Assembly: GCA_029266525.1 (NCBI GenBank)
Contig: JAQSWQ010000004.1
Span: 33,588-97,587, forward strand
Length of the DNA: 64,000 nt
Reading direction: 5' to 3'
Source of the DNA: Microvirga sp.
GTDB taxonomy: Bacteria > Pseudomonadota > Alphaproteobacteria > Rhizobiales > Beijerinckiaceae
Position 1 is the first letter of the stretch. Each line of letters starts with the position of its first letter. The notes beneath the pieces are model-generated. The model was given only the letters and a program-made list of their open reading frames with translations, did no database searches and was not told the origin of the DNA. This document shows positions 15,548 to 25,535 of this stretch, piece after piece. The position numbers and the translations under genes were made by a program.

Positions 15548-16426
15548 TTACGCCGCTGCGCGTTCCGCCGCCGGGATGACCCGGATTGCGGCCTCGCCCG
15601 GCAGCCGGAGGTCGGCGATCAGCGGCAGGTGATCGGACGCAACGCGGGCGAGCGGGGTGCGGCGCGCCTCCGCGTGCAACACGTCGATCGAGGCGCTCAC
15701 GAAAATGTGGTCGATCCGGCGCATCGGCAGGCGGGCATGGAAGGTCGGCTGGAGACGCGGCAGCGTCGCCTCGAGCTGCACGTCGCGAAGCTCCTCGGCG
15801 AGGCGGCCATAGGCCTTCGAGCCCGCGCCGGTGTTGAGGTCGCCGACGACCACCACGGGATTGACGCAGGGACGCCCGCCGAGCCATTCCGCGCCGAGCA
15901 GCGTGTCGACCTGCAGGAGGCGCTCGCGGCGGCTCAGCAGGCTGAGATGGGTGTTGACGATCTGGAGCTCGCAGCCGCCGACCTCGATCCCGACCCAGAG
16001 CGCCTTACGGGCCTCGAGCGAGCCGCGGTTCGGCAATGTCGGGAGTGCGCCTGCCTTGATGCGGCGGGTCGGCAGGGCGGTCAGCACGGCCAAGCCGAAC
16101 TGTTCGCCGAACAGCCGGATCGTCGGTTCGAAATGCAGCTCCATCCCGAGATGGCGGGCGATGGCCTCGAGATCGAAGCCGGTCTTGCGATAGCTGCCGA
16201 CCCGCGCTTCCTGCAGCGCGACCACGTCGGCTCCGCAGGCCGCGATCACCTCGGCGGTGCGGGCGGCCGAGACCTTGCGGTCGGTGCCGACGAAGCGGTG
16301 GACGTTGTAGGTCAGGATGCGGGGCAAAGGCGGATTCTTCCTCGCGGGAGCGGTGCCGAATCGGCGCGGCACCGGCGATCTAGCCGGCGGCTTGAACACA
16401 AACCCTTTCAGGGAGCTTGAAAACAC
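15548..16426 (-). CDS. Endonuclease/exonuclease/phosphatase family protein
   Basis: A 292-residue enzyme of the EEP superfamily (DNase I, AP endonuclease, sphingomyelinase and phosphatase relatives). Motifs run in order: LPRILTYNVHRFVG near residue 34 (Asn), VVALQEARVG near 67 (metal-binding Glu), QIVNTHLSLLSRRE near 155 (Asn, His), VVVVGDLNTGAGS near 192 (Asp, Asn), and the C-terminal RIDHIFVS and ASDHLPL with the catalytic His pair. The substrate cannot be told from the motifs. The first 35 residues are Arg/Pro-rich without a clear signal, and the true start may be internal. Confidence 0.87.
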   Translation of the reverse strand: MFSSSLKGFVFKPPARSPVPRRFGTAPARKNPPLPRILTYNVHRFVGTDRKVSAARTAEVIAACGADVVALQEARVGSYRKTGFDLEAIARHLGMELHFEPTIRLFGEQFGLAVLTALPTRRIKAGALPTLPNRGSLEARKALWVGIEVGGCELQIVNTHLSLLSRRERLLQVDTLLGAEWLGGRPCVNPVVVVGDLNTGAGSKAYGRLAEELRDVQLEATLPRLQPTFHARLPMRRIDHIFVSASIDVLHAEARRTPLARVASDHLPLIADLRLPGEAAIRVIPAAERAAA

Positions 16427-16552
16427 AACAGATTCTCATGGCCGGATTACGTCAGCCGGGGCCTTCGACGCAATTGGACCTAGGGCCAAGGGGCCAAGCC
16501 GGCCTGGCGCTCCGGTTTGCGTCGCAGGGCGGAACTCGATAACTCCGCGCCG

Positions 16553-17260
16553 ATGCCGGTTTCCGCTCCCGATCAGCTCAAGCGCGCCGCTGCCGAGCGC
16601 GCGGTTGCGCTCGTCGCGGACGGTATGCGGCTTGGCCTCGGCACCGGCTCGACGGCAAAGCATTTCCTGTCGCTCCTCGCCGAGCGGGTGCGGGGCGGTC
16701 TTCGGGTCGTCGGGGTGCCGACGTCCGAAGCGACGCGCGCGCAGGCTGAGCGCGAAGGCGTCCCGCTGACCACGCTCGACGACACCCCGGAGCTCGACCT
16801 GACCATCGACGGCGCCGACGAGCTCGACGACCGCTTGCGCCTGATCAAGGGCGGCGGCGGCGCGCTCCTGCGCGAGAAGATCGTCGCCGCCGCGAGCCGG
16901 CGGATGATCGTCGTCGCCGACGGATCGAAGCGCGTGAAGGAGCTCGGGCGCTTCCCGCTTCCGATCGAGGTCGTCCGGTTCGGCCTTGCCGCGACGAGGC
17001 GAGCCATCTCGGCGGCGCTGAAGAGCGCCGGCGCCGAAGGCGAGCTGCGCCTCAGAAGCGCCGCAAACGGCACGCCTTTCCTGACCGATAGCGGCCATTA
17101 CGTCCTGGACGCGCATCTCGAGCGCATCGACGCCCCCGAGCGCGTCGCCGCCGCGCTCGCCGCCGTTCCCGGCGTCGTCGAGCATGGGCTTTTTCTCGGC
17201 CTCGCCACGGGCGCGATCGTCGCGACCGCGGAGGGCCTCGTCGAACTCGGCTCGGTCTGA
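16553..17260 (+). CDS. rpiA: Ribose-5-phosphate isomerase A
   Basis: A 235-residue cytoplasmic enzyme interconverting ribose 5-phosphate and ribulose 5-phosphate in the pentose phosphate pathway. Diagnostic motifs are [13 protein letters not shown] near residue 26, [12 protein letters not shown] near 83 with the catalytic acidic pair, and [14 protein letters not shown] near 98. The ATG at 16553 is preferred over an upstream in-frame start at 16517. The stop overlaps a minor ATG of the following DUF2059 gene, so the two are co-transcribed, as is usual in alphaproteobacteria. Confidence 0.95.
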   Translation: MPVSAPDQLKRAAAERAVALVADGMRLGLGTGSTAKHFLSLLAERVRGGLRVVGVPTSEATRAQAEREGVPLTTLDDTPELDLTIDGADELDDRLRLIKGGGGALLREKIVAAASRRMIVVADGSKRVKELGRFPLPIEVVRFGLAATRRAISAALKSAGAEGELRLRSAANGTPFLTDSGHYVLDAHLERIDAPERVAAALAAVPGVVEHGLFLGLATGAIVATAEGLVELGSV

Positions 17261-17286
17261 TGCCGACTCATCTGGAGCCTCCCCGC

Positions 17287-17799
17287 ATGTCCTCTCTCGC
17301 ACGTCCCGCCGCGGTGCTCGCAGCCTTGCTGCTGGCCATGGGCGCCGCCTTCGCGCAGCAGCCGGCGCCGAGCGCCGGTTTCTCCCAGTCGCATCTCGCG
17401 GTCGCGCGCGAGGTCGCGGCCACCTCGGGGATCACCCGTTCGCTCGATGCGATCATTCCGCAGCTTTACGACCGCATCCGCGAGCAGGTCGTCGCGCGTC
17501 CCGACATCGGCAAGGACATCAACGAGGTGTTGAAGGCGCTCGATCCCGAGATGGAGCTGCAGAAGCAGCGCGGCGTGACGATCATTGCCGGCATCTTCGC
17601 GCGCGAGATGACCGAGGCTGAGCTCAACGACACGCTCGCCTTCTTCCGCTCGCCCTCGGGCCGCAGATACGTGGAGACGCAGCCGCTCGTGCTCGATGAT
17701 CTCGTCCGCGAAATGCAGAGGTGGAGCCTAGACCTCGCGGAGTATGTGATGACCCGGGTCCGCGCCGAGATGGCCAAGCGCGGCCACCAGCTGCAGTGA
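17287..17799 (+). CDS. DUF2059 domain secreted protein
   Basis: A 170-residue protein with a clear signal peptide (PAAVLAALLLAMGAAFA, cleavage before QQPAP). The DUF2059 domain follows, with the conserved AREMTEAELNDTLAFFRSPSGRRY near residue 115. Function is unknown. The family usually sits between rpiA and gor in alphaproteobacteria, as it does here upstream, although gor now lies 4.3 kb further on. The ATG at 17287, with GGAG before it, is chosen over one at 17260 because the signal peptide then starts properly. Confidence 0.88.
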   Translation: MSSLARPAAVLAALLLAMGAAFAQQPAPSAGFSQSHLAVAREVAATSGITRSLDAIIPQLYDRIREQVVARPDIGKDINEVLKALDPEMELQKQRGVTIIAGIFAREMTEAELNDTLAFFRSPSGRRYVETQPLVLDDLVREMQRWSLDLAEYVMTRVRAEMAKRGHQLQ

Positions 17800-17809
17800 G
17801 CCCGCGCTC

Positions 17810-19309
17810 TCAATCTTTCGCCGGCTTGAAGCGCCCCAGGCCGCGGATGAGATAGGGGGCGAGGAGCGCGAGCGCCGCGACCGCGAGAAGCACTGCGGCG
17901 ATCGGGCTCTCCACGAGCACGCGCGGGTCGCCGAGGCTGATCGACAGCGCGCGCCTGAGCTGGGTCTCGGCCATGGGGCCGAGGATCAGCCCGACCACCA
18001 TCGGCGCGATCGGGTAGTCGAGGACCCGCATCGCAAGGCCGAGCGCCCCGAAGCCGGCGAGCATCGCGATCTCGACGAGCGACGGCTTCGCAGCGATCGT
18101 GCCCATGGCGGCGAACACCAGGATGCCGGCATAGAGCCAGGGCTGCGGGATCGCGAGGAGCCGCACCCACAATCCGACGAGCGGCAGGTTCAGGATCACG
18201 AGCATCGCATTCGCGACGAACAGGCTCGCGATCAACCCCCAGACGAGGTCCGGCCGCTCCGCGAACAGGAGCGGGCCGGGGTTGAGGCCGTATTGCTGGA
18301 AGCCGGCGAGCATGATGGCGGCCGTCGCCGAGGTCGGCAGTCCGAGCGTCAGGAGCGGCATCAGCGTGCCGGCGGCCGACGCGTTGTTCGCGGCCTCCGG
18401 GCCCGCGACCCCTTCGATCGCGCCGTGCCCGTATTCCTCCGGGTGCTTGGTCAGCCGCTTCTCGACCGTATAGGACAGAAAAGTCGGGATCTCGGCCCCG
18501 CCCGCCGGCAGGGCGCCGATCGGGAAACCGAGCGCGGTGCCGCGCAGCCACGGCGCCCAGGAGCGGCGCCAATCCTCCTTGGTCATCCAGAGCGAGCCGC
18601 GCACGGGCTCGATCTCCTCAGGCGCGTGCTTGCGCCGCGAGGCGACGAACAGCGCCTCCCCGACCGCAAACAGCCCCACCGCGAGCGTCGTGACCTCGAT
18701 GCCGTCGAGGAGCGCGGGCACCTCGAAGGTGAGCCGGGCTTGGCCGGTGAGCCGGTCGATGCCGACCAATCCGAGGAACAAGCCGACAAAGAGGCTGGTG
18801 AGCCCGCGCAGCGGCGAATCGCCGAAGGTCGCCGACACGGTGACGAAGGCGACGACCATCAGCGCGAAGTACTCCGCCGGCCCGAATTGGATCGCGAGCT
18901 CGACGAGCCAGGGCGCGAAAAGGGCAAGCGCGACCGTCGCGATGGTGCCGGCGACGAAGGAGCCGATCGCCGCGGTCGCGAGCGCCGGCCCGCCGCGGCC
19001 GGCCTTCGCCATCTTGTTCCCTTCGAGCGCGGTGATCATCGAGGCGCTCTCGCCCGGCGTGTTGATCAGAATCGAGGTCGTCGAGCCGCCATACATGCCG
19101 CCGTAGTAGATGCCGGCGAACATGATCAGCGAGCCGGTCGGGTCGAGCTTGAAGGTCACCGGCAGGAGGAGCGCGACCGTCAAAGCCGGGCCGATCCCGG
19201 GCAGCACGCCGACCGCCGTGCCGAGGAACACGCCGACGAGGGCGTAGAGCAGCTTGGCCGGCTGCAGCGCAACGAGGAAGCCCTGGCCGAGCGCGGCGAA
19301 GCTGTCCAT
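17810..19309 (-). CDS. tctA: Tripartite tricarboxylate transporter permease TctA
   Basis: The large membrane subunit (499 residues, about eleven helices) of a TTT-family carboxylate importer. Family hallmarks are [20 protein letters not shown] near residue 38 and [22 protein letters not shown] near 66, with a second similar [19 protein letters not shown] near 266 and [22 protein letters not shown]. It works with TctB and the TctC receptor encoded upstream on the same strand. Substrates of the family are citrate and other carboxylates; the one here is unknown. Confidence 0.94.
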   Translation of the reverse strand: MDSFAALGQGFLVALQPAKLLYALVGVFLGTAVGVLPGIGPALTVALLLPVTFKLDPTGSLIMFAGIYYGGMYGGSTTSILINTPGESASMITALEGNKMAKAGRGGPALATAAIGSFVAGTIATVALALFAPWLVELAIQFGPAEYFALMVVAFVTVSATFGDSPLRGLTSLFVGLFLGLVGIDRLTGQARLTFEVPALLDGIEVTTLAVGLFAVGEALFVASRRKHAPEEIEPVRGSLWMTKEDWRRSWAPWLRGTALGFPIGALPAGGAEIPTFLSYTVEKRLTKHPEEYGHGAIEGVAGPEAANNASAAGTLMPLLTLGLPTSATAAIMLAGFQQYGLNPGPLLFAERPDLVWGLIASLFVANAMLVILNLPLVGLWVRLLAIPQPWLYAGILVFAAMGTIAAKPSLVEIAMLAGFGALGLAMRVLDYPIAPMVVGLILGPMAETQLRRALSISLGDPRVLVESPIAAVLLAVAALALLAPYLIRGLGRFKPAKD

Positions 19310-19319
19310 GGTCGGCGGC

Positions 19320-19793
19320 TCAGAGCAGACGCTCGAGCGGCCCTTGCGGCAGCGAAAGGGTCAGGAGCCTGGTGAAGCCGAGATAGATCAGGAAGCCGAG
19401 GATCAGGCCAATGGCGAGGTCGGCGACGGCGGCTTTGCGCCCGAAGGCGCGTGCGGTCGCGGCGAAGAGCAGCGCCATCGCCGGGATGAAGCCGAGGCCG
19501 AGGCCCACCGCGATGATCAGCCCGGCGAGGCCGAGCCCGATCCATGCGACGGCACGGCGATCGACCGGCTCGCGTTCCGGCAGGGCACCGCGCGCCGCTA
19601 CGGCGAAATGCCCGAGCGCCAGGAGCACGAAGCCGCCCGCCACGAGATACGGCACGGCCTGCGGCCCCATCCCGTAGACCGACGTGACGGTGAGCCTACT
19701 GGCGTCCCAGGCGGTGAGCGCCGCAAGCCCGAGAAGCCCGGTTCCGACTGCGACCGCGCTGCGGTCGACCGATCTGTGCCCCGCCTGCGCCAT
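19320..19793 (-). CDS. tctB: Tripartite tricarboxylate transporter small permease TctB
   Basis: A 157-residue protein with four membrane helices, the small subunit of the TTT carboxylate importer. The first helix reads [19 protein letters not shown] and the [22 protein letters not shown] stretch is typical of TctB. It sits 10 bases before tctA and 17 bases after tctC. The open frame reaches 19940, but that extension overlaps tctC, so the start at 19793 is used. TctB sequences are poorly conserved; context carries much of the assignment. Confidence 0.88.
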   Translation of the reverse strand: MAQAGHRSVDRSAVAVGTGLLGLAALTAWDASRLTVTSVYGMGPQAVPYLVAGGFVLLALGHFAVAARGALPEREPVDRRAVAWIGLGLAGLIIAVGLGLGFIPAMALLFAATARAFGRKAAVADLAIGLILGFLIYLGFTRLLTLSLPQGPLERLL

Positions 19794-19810
19794 CTCGTCC
19801 CCCCAGGCCC

Positions 19811-20755
19811 TTATTTCGCGAGCCCCACCGATCGCAGGGCGTCGGTGACCCGCGCCTGCTCCCGTCGCAGGAACGCCGCGAAATCGTCGCCCGCCAGATA
19901 GGCGTCGCGCCAGCCCTTCTTGCGCCGGATCGCCTGCCACAGAGGCGTTCGGACCATGCGATCGATCGTTTCGACGAGCACCTCGCGCTCGGCCGCGGTC
20001 ATCTCCGCCGGTCCGAGCACGCCGCGCCAGTTCGCGAGCTCGAGACCTATCCCTTGCTCGATCAGAGTAGGGACCTCGACGCCCTCGAGACGCTCGGAGG
20101 AGCTGATCCCGATCAGCCGCAGTCGGCCGGCGGCGAGCTGCTCCTCGAACTGGCGCAGGCTGCCGATCGCAGCCGCGACCTTACCCTCCACGAGAGCGGC
20201 GATCATCTCGCCCGGCCCGAAGAAGGGCGCGTAGGCGAGGCGGGCGGGTTCGGCTCCCGCCGCCTTGGCGAGGAGGGCCGCGAGGACGTGGTCGACGCTG
20301 CCGAGCGCGCCGCCGCCCAAGGTCACCTTGGCGGGGTCGCCCCTCAGCGCCTCCGCGAGATCGCGCGCCGTGGCGATCGGGGACTCCGCCGGCACGGCGA
20401 TCGCGAAATATTCCGCCGTGAGCCGGGCGACCGGCGTGGCGCTTTCGATGGCAAGGCTCGGCTTCGCACGTGCGAGCCCGGCGAGCATCGGCAGGCCGAG
20501 CACGATGAGCCGGTTCGGCTCGCCGGCCGGCCGGCTCACGAATTCGGCGAAGCCGCTCGTACCGCGCCCGCCCGGGATGTTGATCACGCCGACGCTGCGG
20601 GCCGTGCCGCTCTCGACGAGCGCATGCTCGATCGCATGGGCGGTCTGGTCCCAAGCGCCTCCCGGAGCCGCCGGGACCGTGATCCGCAGGTCGATCTGCG
20701 CGAGTGCCGGACCGGCGAGGCAGCCTGCCAGTACGAATACAGGCAGGCGACGCAT
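19811..20755 (-). CDS. tctC: Tripartite tricarboxylate transporter substrate-binding protein TctC
   Basis: A 314-residue periplasmic receptor. The signal peptide LPVFVLAGCLAGPALA is cut before QID. The mature domain begins DLRITVPAAPGGAWDQTAHAI, the TctC/BugD pattern in which the Pro-Ala-Pro-Gly-Gly loop holds the ligand carboxylate. GGGALGSVDHVLAALL and YAPFFGPGEMIAALVEGKV complete the two-lobed fold. The start at 20755 lacks a strong ribosome site; in-frame starts at 20806 or 20818 would add a longer leader. It is first in the tctCBA operon and divergent from the ligase-like gene. Confidence 0.88.
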   Translation of the reverse strand: MRRLPVFVLAGCLAGPALAQIDLRITVPAAPGGAWDQTAHAIEHALVESGTARSVGVINIPGGRGTSGFAEFVSRPAGEPNRLIVLGLPMLAGLARAKPSLAIESATPVARLTAEYFAIAVPAESPIATARDLAEALRGDPAKVTLGGGALGSVDHVLAALLAKAAGAEPARLAYAPFFGPGEMIAALVEGKVAAAIGSLRQFEEQLAAGRLRLIGISSSERLEGVEVPTLIEQGIGLELANWRGVLGPAEMTAAEREVLVETIDRMVRTPLWQAIRRKKGWRDAYLAGDDFAAFLRREQARVTDALRSVGLAK

Positions 20756-20896
20756 GAAGCGATGCGACAGGCGAGGGATGGATCTCTCCGCGCTGGGCCT
20801 GACCATGGCCGACAGCATACCAGCGGCCGGGCTTGGGTGCACCCCGGAGCCTTTATCCATCTGTCGCTATGGCTTACACGGGCGGCGAACCCGCCC

Positions 20897-22129
20897 ATGC
20901 TGCATTCGCCCCACGCCTCCGAGGCCGCCCCCCGCGCGCGATCCTGGTGGTTCGCCTGCGCCGTCCTCTTCGCCTCGATCCCGCCGGCGATGGCCTTTGC
21001 GCATCGTTCCGCGCCGCTTTTCGGCACGGCTGCGGCACTGCTGGCGCTGGCCGCCTGCGCGCGCGAGGGCGCATTGCCGGTGCTTTGCAGGCAAGCCGAA
21101 GCGGCGCTGCTCACCCGGCTTGGGGCGGCCGCGACCGTGTTCCTCATCTACGGCGCGCTGTCGATCGCCTGGAGCCCGGCCCCGGCCAGCTCGCTCTATG
21201 CCTATGGCGAGTTCCTGGTGGCGATCCTCGCGGGGTTCGTCCTCGCCTTGAGCTTGCCGGCGCGCGCGCCGCGCTGGCTCTGGATCCTTCTCGCGGCCTT
21301 GGCGATCGGCGCAACCTGGGTGCTCCTGATCGATCTAGCCCTCGGCCTGCCGGTGCGGCGTGCCATGGGGTGGCGGATGAACACCTTCGTGTACAACCGC
21401 CCGGCGCTGACGCTGCTCGTGATCGCGCCGCCCCTGCTCACGGCCCTGATCGAGCAAAGGCACAGGCTTCTTGCGCTCGCGGTAGCCGGCTTCGTGGCTG
21501 CCGCCATCCTGCAGTCGGAGAGCGGCGCAGCCAAGCTCGGCGCGCTCGTCGCGCTTGGCGCCTATGGGGCGGGGCGCTGGTTGCGCCCGGTCGCCCTCGC
21601 GACCGCGACCGCGACGATCGTGCTGGCGCTGGCGCTGGCGCCGCTCGCCGGCGACATGCTCCAGCGCCTCCTGCCGTCTGCCGCCCATCAGGCGCTCGCC
21701 ACGTCGAATTCGCAGGCGCGGGTCGACATATGGCGCAGCTTCGGCGCAGCGGTGAAGTATCAACCCTGGTTCGGCGCCGGCTTCGCTCCGGGCTCGAGCT
21801 TCCCGGATAGTCCGAAGGTCGCGGATCTCGATCCGGCCTACCGCACCTTTCTGGTCGCGGGCCACCCGCACAATGGAGCGCTCCAGATCTGGTCGGAGCT
21901 CGGTGCGGCAGGGGCCTTCGTCGCGGTTCTCGTGCTATGCCTCATCCTGCGGTCTCTCTCCGGCCTGCCGCCGGCGAGCTTCGCGGCCGGGCTCGCCGTC
22001 TTCGCAGCCGCCGCCGCGGTCTCTTTCGTGGGGCACGGCCTCTGGCAGGGCTGGTGGGCGGCTTCGATCGGGGCCGCGATCGTCGCGATCCGGATGCTCG
22101 CACGCGAAGAAAGGGAGAGAGCCCGATGA
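20897..22129 (+). CDS. O-antigen ligase (Wzy/WaaL)-like membrane protein
   Basis: A 410-residue inner-membrane protein with ten or more helices. A large periplasmic loop near residues 270-320 contains NSQARVDIWRSFGAAVKYQPWFGAGF and then AGHPHNGALQIWSELGAAG, the Arg-X3-Trp and His-Asn segment that marks the Wzy_C/O-antigen ligase family. Such proteins join or polymerise surface glycans. No other glycan genes are nearby, so the acceptor is unknown. Its stop overlaps the gor start by ATGA. The open frame continues upstream to 20054 only as a shadow of tctC. Confidence 0.85.
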   Translation: MLHSPHASEAAPRARSWWFACAVLFASIPPAMAFAHRSAPLFGTAAALLALAACAREGALPVLCRQAEAALLTRLGAAATVFLIYGALSIAWSPAPASSLYAYGEFLVAILAGFVLALSLPARAPRWLWILLAALAIGATWVLLIDLALGLPVRRAMGWRMNTFVYNRPALTLLVIAPPLLTALIEQRHRLLALAVAGFVAAAILQSESGAAKLGALVALGAYGAGRWLRPVALATATATIVLALALAPLAGDMLQRLLPSAAHQALATSNSQARVDIWRSFGAAVKYQPWFGAGFAPGSSFPDSPKVADLDPAYRTFLVAGHPHNGALQIWSELGAAGAFVAVLVLCLILRSLSGLPPASFAAGLAVFAAAAAVSFVGHGLWQGWWAASIGAAIVAIRMLAREERERAR

Positions 22130-23508
22130 GCGCGTACGACGTCGACCTGTTCGTGATCGGCGGCGGCTCGGGCGGGGTGCGCGCGGCCCGCATCGCGGCG
22201 GGCTACGGCGCGCGCGTCATGCTCGCGGAAGAATACCGCATGGGCGGCACCTGCGTGATCCGCGGCTGCGTGCCGAAGAAGCTCCTGGTCTATGCAAGCC
22301 GCTTCGGCGACGAGTTCGAGGACGCGGCCGGCTTCGGCTGGACCGTGCCGCCGGCCCGTTTCGATTGGGCGACGCTCATCCGCAACAAGGACGCCGAGAT
22401 CGCGCGGCTCGAGAACGTCTACCGTTGGAACCTCGCGACGGCGGGGGTCGAGATCGTCGACAGCCGCGCCGTGGTCGAGGACGCCCATACGGTGCAGGTC
22501 GTGAAGAGCGGCGCGCGCGTGCGGGCGCGCTACATCCTGGTCGCGACCGGCGCCTATCCGACGCTCGAGCCGCCGATCCCGGGCGGGGAGCTCGGCATCA
22601 CCTCCAACGAGGTCTTCCAGCTCGAGCGCTTCCCGGAGCGCATCCTGGTCATCGGCGCCGGTTACATCGCGGTCGAGTTCGCCGGCATCTTCTGCGGCCT
22701 CGGCAGCGAGGTGACCCTCCTGCATCGCGGCGACCGGCTGCTGCGCGGCTTCGATGAGGACATCCGCACCGGGCTCGGCGAGGCCTACGCCAGGCGGGGC
22801 ATCGACCTGAAGCTGAATCGGACCCTCGAAAAGCTAGAGCGCGCGAGCGACGGCATCGCGGCGACGCTGTCCGACGGTTCCGTGCTCGCGGTCGACCAGG
22901 TGCTCGTCGCGACCGGCCGGCGCCCGAACACCAAAGCCCTCGGACTGGAGACCGCCGGCATCGAGGTCGACCGCGCCGCGGCGATCCCGGTCGACGGCTA
23001 CTCGCAGACGCTGGCGCCCTCGATCTACGCCGTCGGCGACGTGACCAACCGCGCGAACCTGACGCCGGTCGCGATCCGCGAGGGCCATGCCTTCGCCGAC
23101 ACGGTGTTCGGCAACCGCCCGACCATGGTCGAACATTCGCTGATCCCGACCGCCGTGTTCTCGACGCCGGAGATCGGCGTCATCGGCCTGAGCGAGGCGA
23201 CCGCGCGCCTGCGCGGCGAGGTCACGATCTACAAGACGAGCTTCCGGGCGATGAAGGCGACGCTCTCCGGTCGCGACGAGCGCGTGTTCATGAAGCTCAT
23301 CGTCGATGCGGCCTCCGACAAGGTGCTCGGCGTGCATATGATCGGCGAGGGCGCGGGCGAGATCATCCAGGCGGTCGGGATCGCGGTCACGATGGGCGCG
23401 ACCAAGGCCGATTTCGACCGCACCGTCGCGGTGCACCCGACCGCCTCGGAGGAACTCGTGACGATGCGCACGCCCTTCGTCGTGAAGCACCCGCAGGCGG
23501 TGGGCTAG
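22126..23508 (+). CDS. gor: Glutathione-disulfide reductase
   Basis: A 460-residue FAD enzyme that reduces glutathione disulfide with NADPH. The N-terminal FAD motif FVIGGGSGGVRAARIAA is followed by the redox-active disulfide GGTCVIRGCVPKK near residue 42. The NADPH site VIGAGYIAVEFAGIF near 175 is followed by HRGDRLLRGFD, whose arginines select NADPH over NADH. The active-site pair is in HPTASEELVTMRTP near the C-terminus. The start overlaps the ligase-like gene. In relatives gor usually follows rpiA-DUF2059; here five genes intervene. Confidence 0.93.
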   Translation: MSAYDVDLFVIGGGSGGVRAARIAAGYGARVMLAEEYRMGGTCVIRGCVPKKLLVYASRFGDEFEDAAGFGWTVPPARFDWATLIRNKDAEIARLENVYRWNLATAGVEIVDSRAVVEDAHTVQVVKSGARVRARYILVATGAYPTLEPPIPGGELGITSNEVFQLERFPERILVIGAGYIAVEFAGIFCGLGSEVTLLHRGDRLLRGFDEDIRTGLGEAYARRGIDLKLNRTLEKLERASDGIAATLSDGSVLAVDQVLVATGRRPNTKALGLETAGIEVDRAAAIPVDGYSQTLAPSIYAVGDVTNRANLTPVAIREGHAFADTVFGNRPTMVEHSLIPTAVFSTPEIGVIGLSEATARLRGEVTIYKTSFRAMKATLSGRDERVFMKLIVDAASDKVLGVHMIGEGAGEIIQAVGIAVTMGATKADFDRTVAVHPTASEELVTMRTPFVVKHPQAVG

Positions 23509-23568
23509 CCTAAGCCGGCGTAAAGCGCGAAGCTTGGCGTCACGCCGCCGCCGCGCCGGAACGGGAAC

Positions 23569-24312
23569 GTGCCTGCCGACTTCCTGCTCTTCGTGATCAT
23601 CGGCTTCGCGGCCCAGCTGATCGACGGCGCGATCGGCATGGCCTATGGGCTCGCGTCCACCACCATCCTCCTCAGCATGGGGGTGGCGCCCGCGACCGCG
23701 AGCGCCAGCGTCCACACTGCGGAAGTGTTCACGACAGCCGCCTCGTCGCTTTCGCATTGGCGGCTCGGCAACGTCGACAAGACGCTGTTCCGGCGATTGG
23801 TCATCCCCGGCGTGATCGGCGGCGCCTGCGGCGCCTATCTCCTCTCCTCGGTGCCGGGCGAGACCATCCGGCCGTTCGTCGGGGTCTATCTCGCAATCAT
23901 GGGTGCCGTGATCCTCTGGCGCGCCCTGCGCCGGCGCTACGGGACGCTCGCAGAGCCGAAGCAGGTCGAGGCGCTCGGGCTCGCCGGCGGATTCCTCGAC
24001 GCGGTCGGGGGCGGCGGCTGGGGTCCGATCGTGGCCTCTTCGCTGATCAGCCAGGGCAAGAAGGCCCGGCTTGCGATCGGCTCGACCAACGCCGCGGAGT
24101 TCCTGGTCACGGTCACCATCTCCGGCACCTTCGTGCTGACGATCGGGCTCGAGCTCTGGCCGATCATCCTCGGCCTCACCCTCGGCGGCATGCTGGCTGC
24201 ACCCTTCGCGGCCTATGTCACGCGGAGCCTCCCGGACCGGCCGCTGATGATCATCGTCGGGGTGATCATCACCTTGCTCAGCATCCGCGAATTGGTTCGC
24301 AGCCTCGGCTGA
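23569..24312 (+). CDS. TauE/SafE family sulfite-type exporter
   Basis: A 247-residue membrane protein with seven or eight helices. The duplicated family motifs are FAAQLIDGAIGMAYGLASTTILL near residue 13 and GFLDAVGGGGWGPIVASSLI near 142, with HTAEVFTTAASSLSHWRLGNVD between. TauE proteins move sulfite, sulfonates or other small anions; the substrate here is unknown. The start is a GTG at 23569 with GGAACGGGA just upstream; no ATG begins the first helix. It is 60 bases after gor and may share its transcript. Confidence 0.88.
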   Translation: MPADFLLFVIIGFAAQLIDGAIGMAYGLASTTILLSMGVAPATASASVHTAEVFTTAASSLSHWRLGNVDKTLFRRLVIPGVIGGACGAYLLSSVPGETIRPFVGVYLAIMGAVILWRALRRRYGTLAEPKQVEALGLAGGFLDAVGGGGWGPIVASSLISQGKKARLAIGSTNAAEFLVTVTISGTFVLTIGLELWPIILGLTLGGMLAAPFAAYVTRSLPDRPLMIIVGVIITLLSIRELVRSLG

Positions 24313-24398
24313 GGCGCAACCCCGCGCTACGCTCTAGCCCGGAGCGGCCGCGGGTCGTATCAGGGCGCCGCGAAAGCCGGCCACAAGACGAGCTCGAC

Positions 24399-25535
24399 AT
24401 GCCCCTCATCACCTACCTGACCCATATCCGCTTCGGCTACGGGACGCTCAAGGAGCTGCCCGAGGACCTCGCCGCGCTCGGGATCAAGCGGCCGCTCGTC
24501 GTGGCCGACAAGGGCATCGTCGCCGCGGGGCTGGTCGACCGGCTCTTCGAGGTGCTCTCTTCCGACAATCGCCGCCTCGTGTTCGACGACGTGCCGACGA
24601 ACCCGACCGAGGAGGCGGCGCTCGCCGCCGTGAAGGTCTATCGCGAGGAGGAGTGCGACGGGCTGATCGCGCTCGGCGGCGGCTCGCCGATCGACCTCGC
24701 CAAGGCGGTCGGCATCCTCGCGACCCATCCCGAGCCGCTGTCGCAATACGCCATGGTCGAGGGCGGGGTTGCCAGGATCACGCCGCAAGTCGCGCCGCTG
24801 ATCGCCATCCCGACCACCTCCGGCACCGGCAGCGAGGTCGGCCGCGGCTCGGTCATGAACCTCGCCGACGGGCGCAAGCTCGGCATCATCAGCCCGAACC
24901 TCATTCCGAAGCGCGCGATCTGCGACCCCGAGCTGACGCTGGGCCTTCCCCCCTGGCTCACCGCCGCGACCGGCATGGATGCGCTCTCGCACTGCATCGA
25001 GAGCTTCCTCACGCCGAATTACAATCCGCCGGCGGAAGGCATCGGGCTCGACGGGGCGCGCCGCATCGTGCTCCATCTCGAGAGGGCTGTGCAGGACGGC
25101 AACGACCGCGAGGCGCGCCAGGAATTGATGGCCGGCGCCATGGAGGGCGGCATGACCTTCCAGAAGGGGCTCGGCGGCGTGCACGCGCTCTCGCACGCAT
25201 TGGGCTCGCTCAAGGAGCCGCGCCTCCACCACGGAACGCTCAACGCCGTGCTCCTGCCGCCGATTCTGCGCTTCAACGCCGGCCATGTCGGCGACAAGTA
25301 CCAGCGCCTCGCGGCCGCCATGGGCCTGAAGCCGGACGCCGATCTCGCCGCCTTCATCGAGGACCTCAACGCCCGCCTCGGCCTGCCGAAATCGCTGAAG
25401 GAGATGAAGGTGCCGGCGTCGGTCATCCCCGAGATGGCTGTGAAGGCCGAGAAGGACCACACCAATCCGACCAACCCGCGCAAGGCGACAGCGGCGGATT
25501 ACGAGACGTTGCTACGGGAGAGCATCGGGGCCTGA
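24399..25535 (+). CDS. Iron-containing alcohol dehydrogenase
   Basis: A 378-residue cytoplasmic group III alcohol dehydrogenase. The nucleotide-binding GGGSPIDLAKAVGIL is near residue 95, the IPTTSGTGSEV loop near 137, and the metal-binding motifs are GMDALSHCIESF near 192 and GGVHALSHALGS near 258 with HHGTLNAVLLP. Family members act on ethanol, 1,3-propanediol, lactaldehyde, methanol or 4-hydroxybutyrate; the substrate cannot be chosen by eye. The upstream part of the open frame (from 23757) is a shadow of the TauE gene, so the ATG at 24399 is used. Confidence 0.92.
   Translation: MPLITYLTHIRFGYGTLKELPEDLAALGIKRPLVVADKGIVAAGLVDRLFEVLSSDNRRLVFDDVPTNPTEEAALAAVKVYREEECDGLIALGGGSPIDLAKAVGILATHPEPLSQYAMVEGGVARITPQVAPLIAIPTTSGTGSEVGRGSVMNLADGRKLGIISPNLIPKRAICDPELTLGLPPWLTAATGMDALSHCIESFLTPNYNPPAEGIGLDGARRIVLHLERAVQDGNDREARQELMAGAMEGGMTFQKGLGGVHALSHALGSLKEPRLHHGTLNAVLLPPILRFNAGHVGDKYQRLAAAMGLKPDADLAAFIEDLNARLGLPKSLKEMKVPASVIPEMAVKAEKDHTNPTNPRKATAADYETLLRESIGA

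Noticed and set aside
20054..20896. 281-codon N-terminal extension of the ligase-like protein
   Set aside because: It lies opposite tctC and shows no membrane helices or family motifs, while the first helix begins at 20897.
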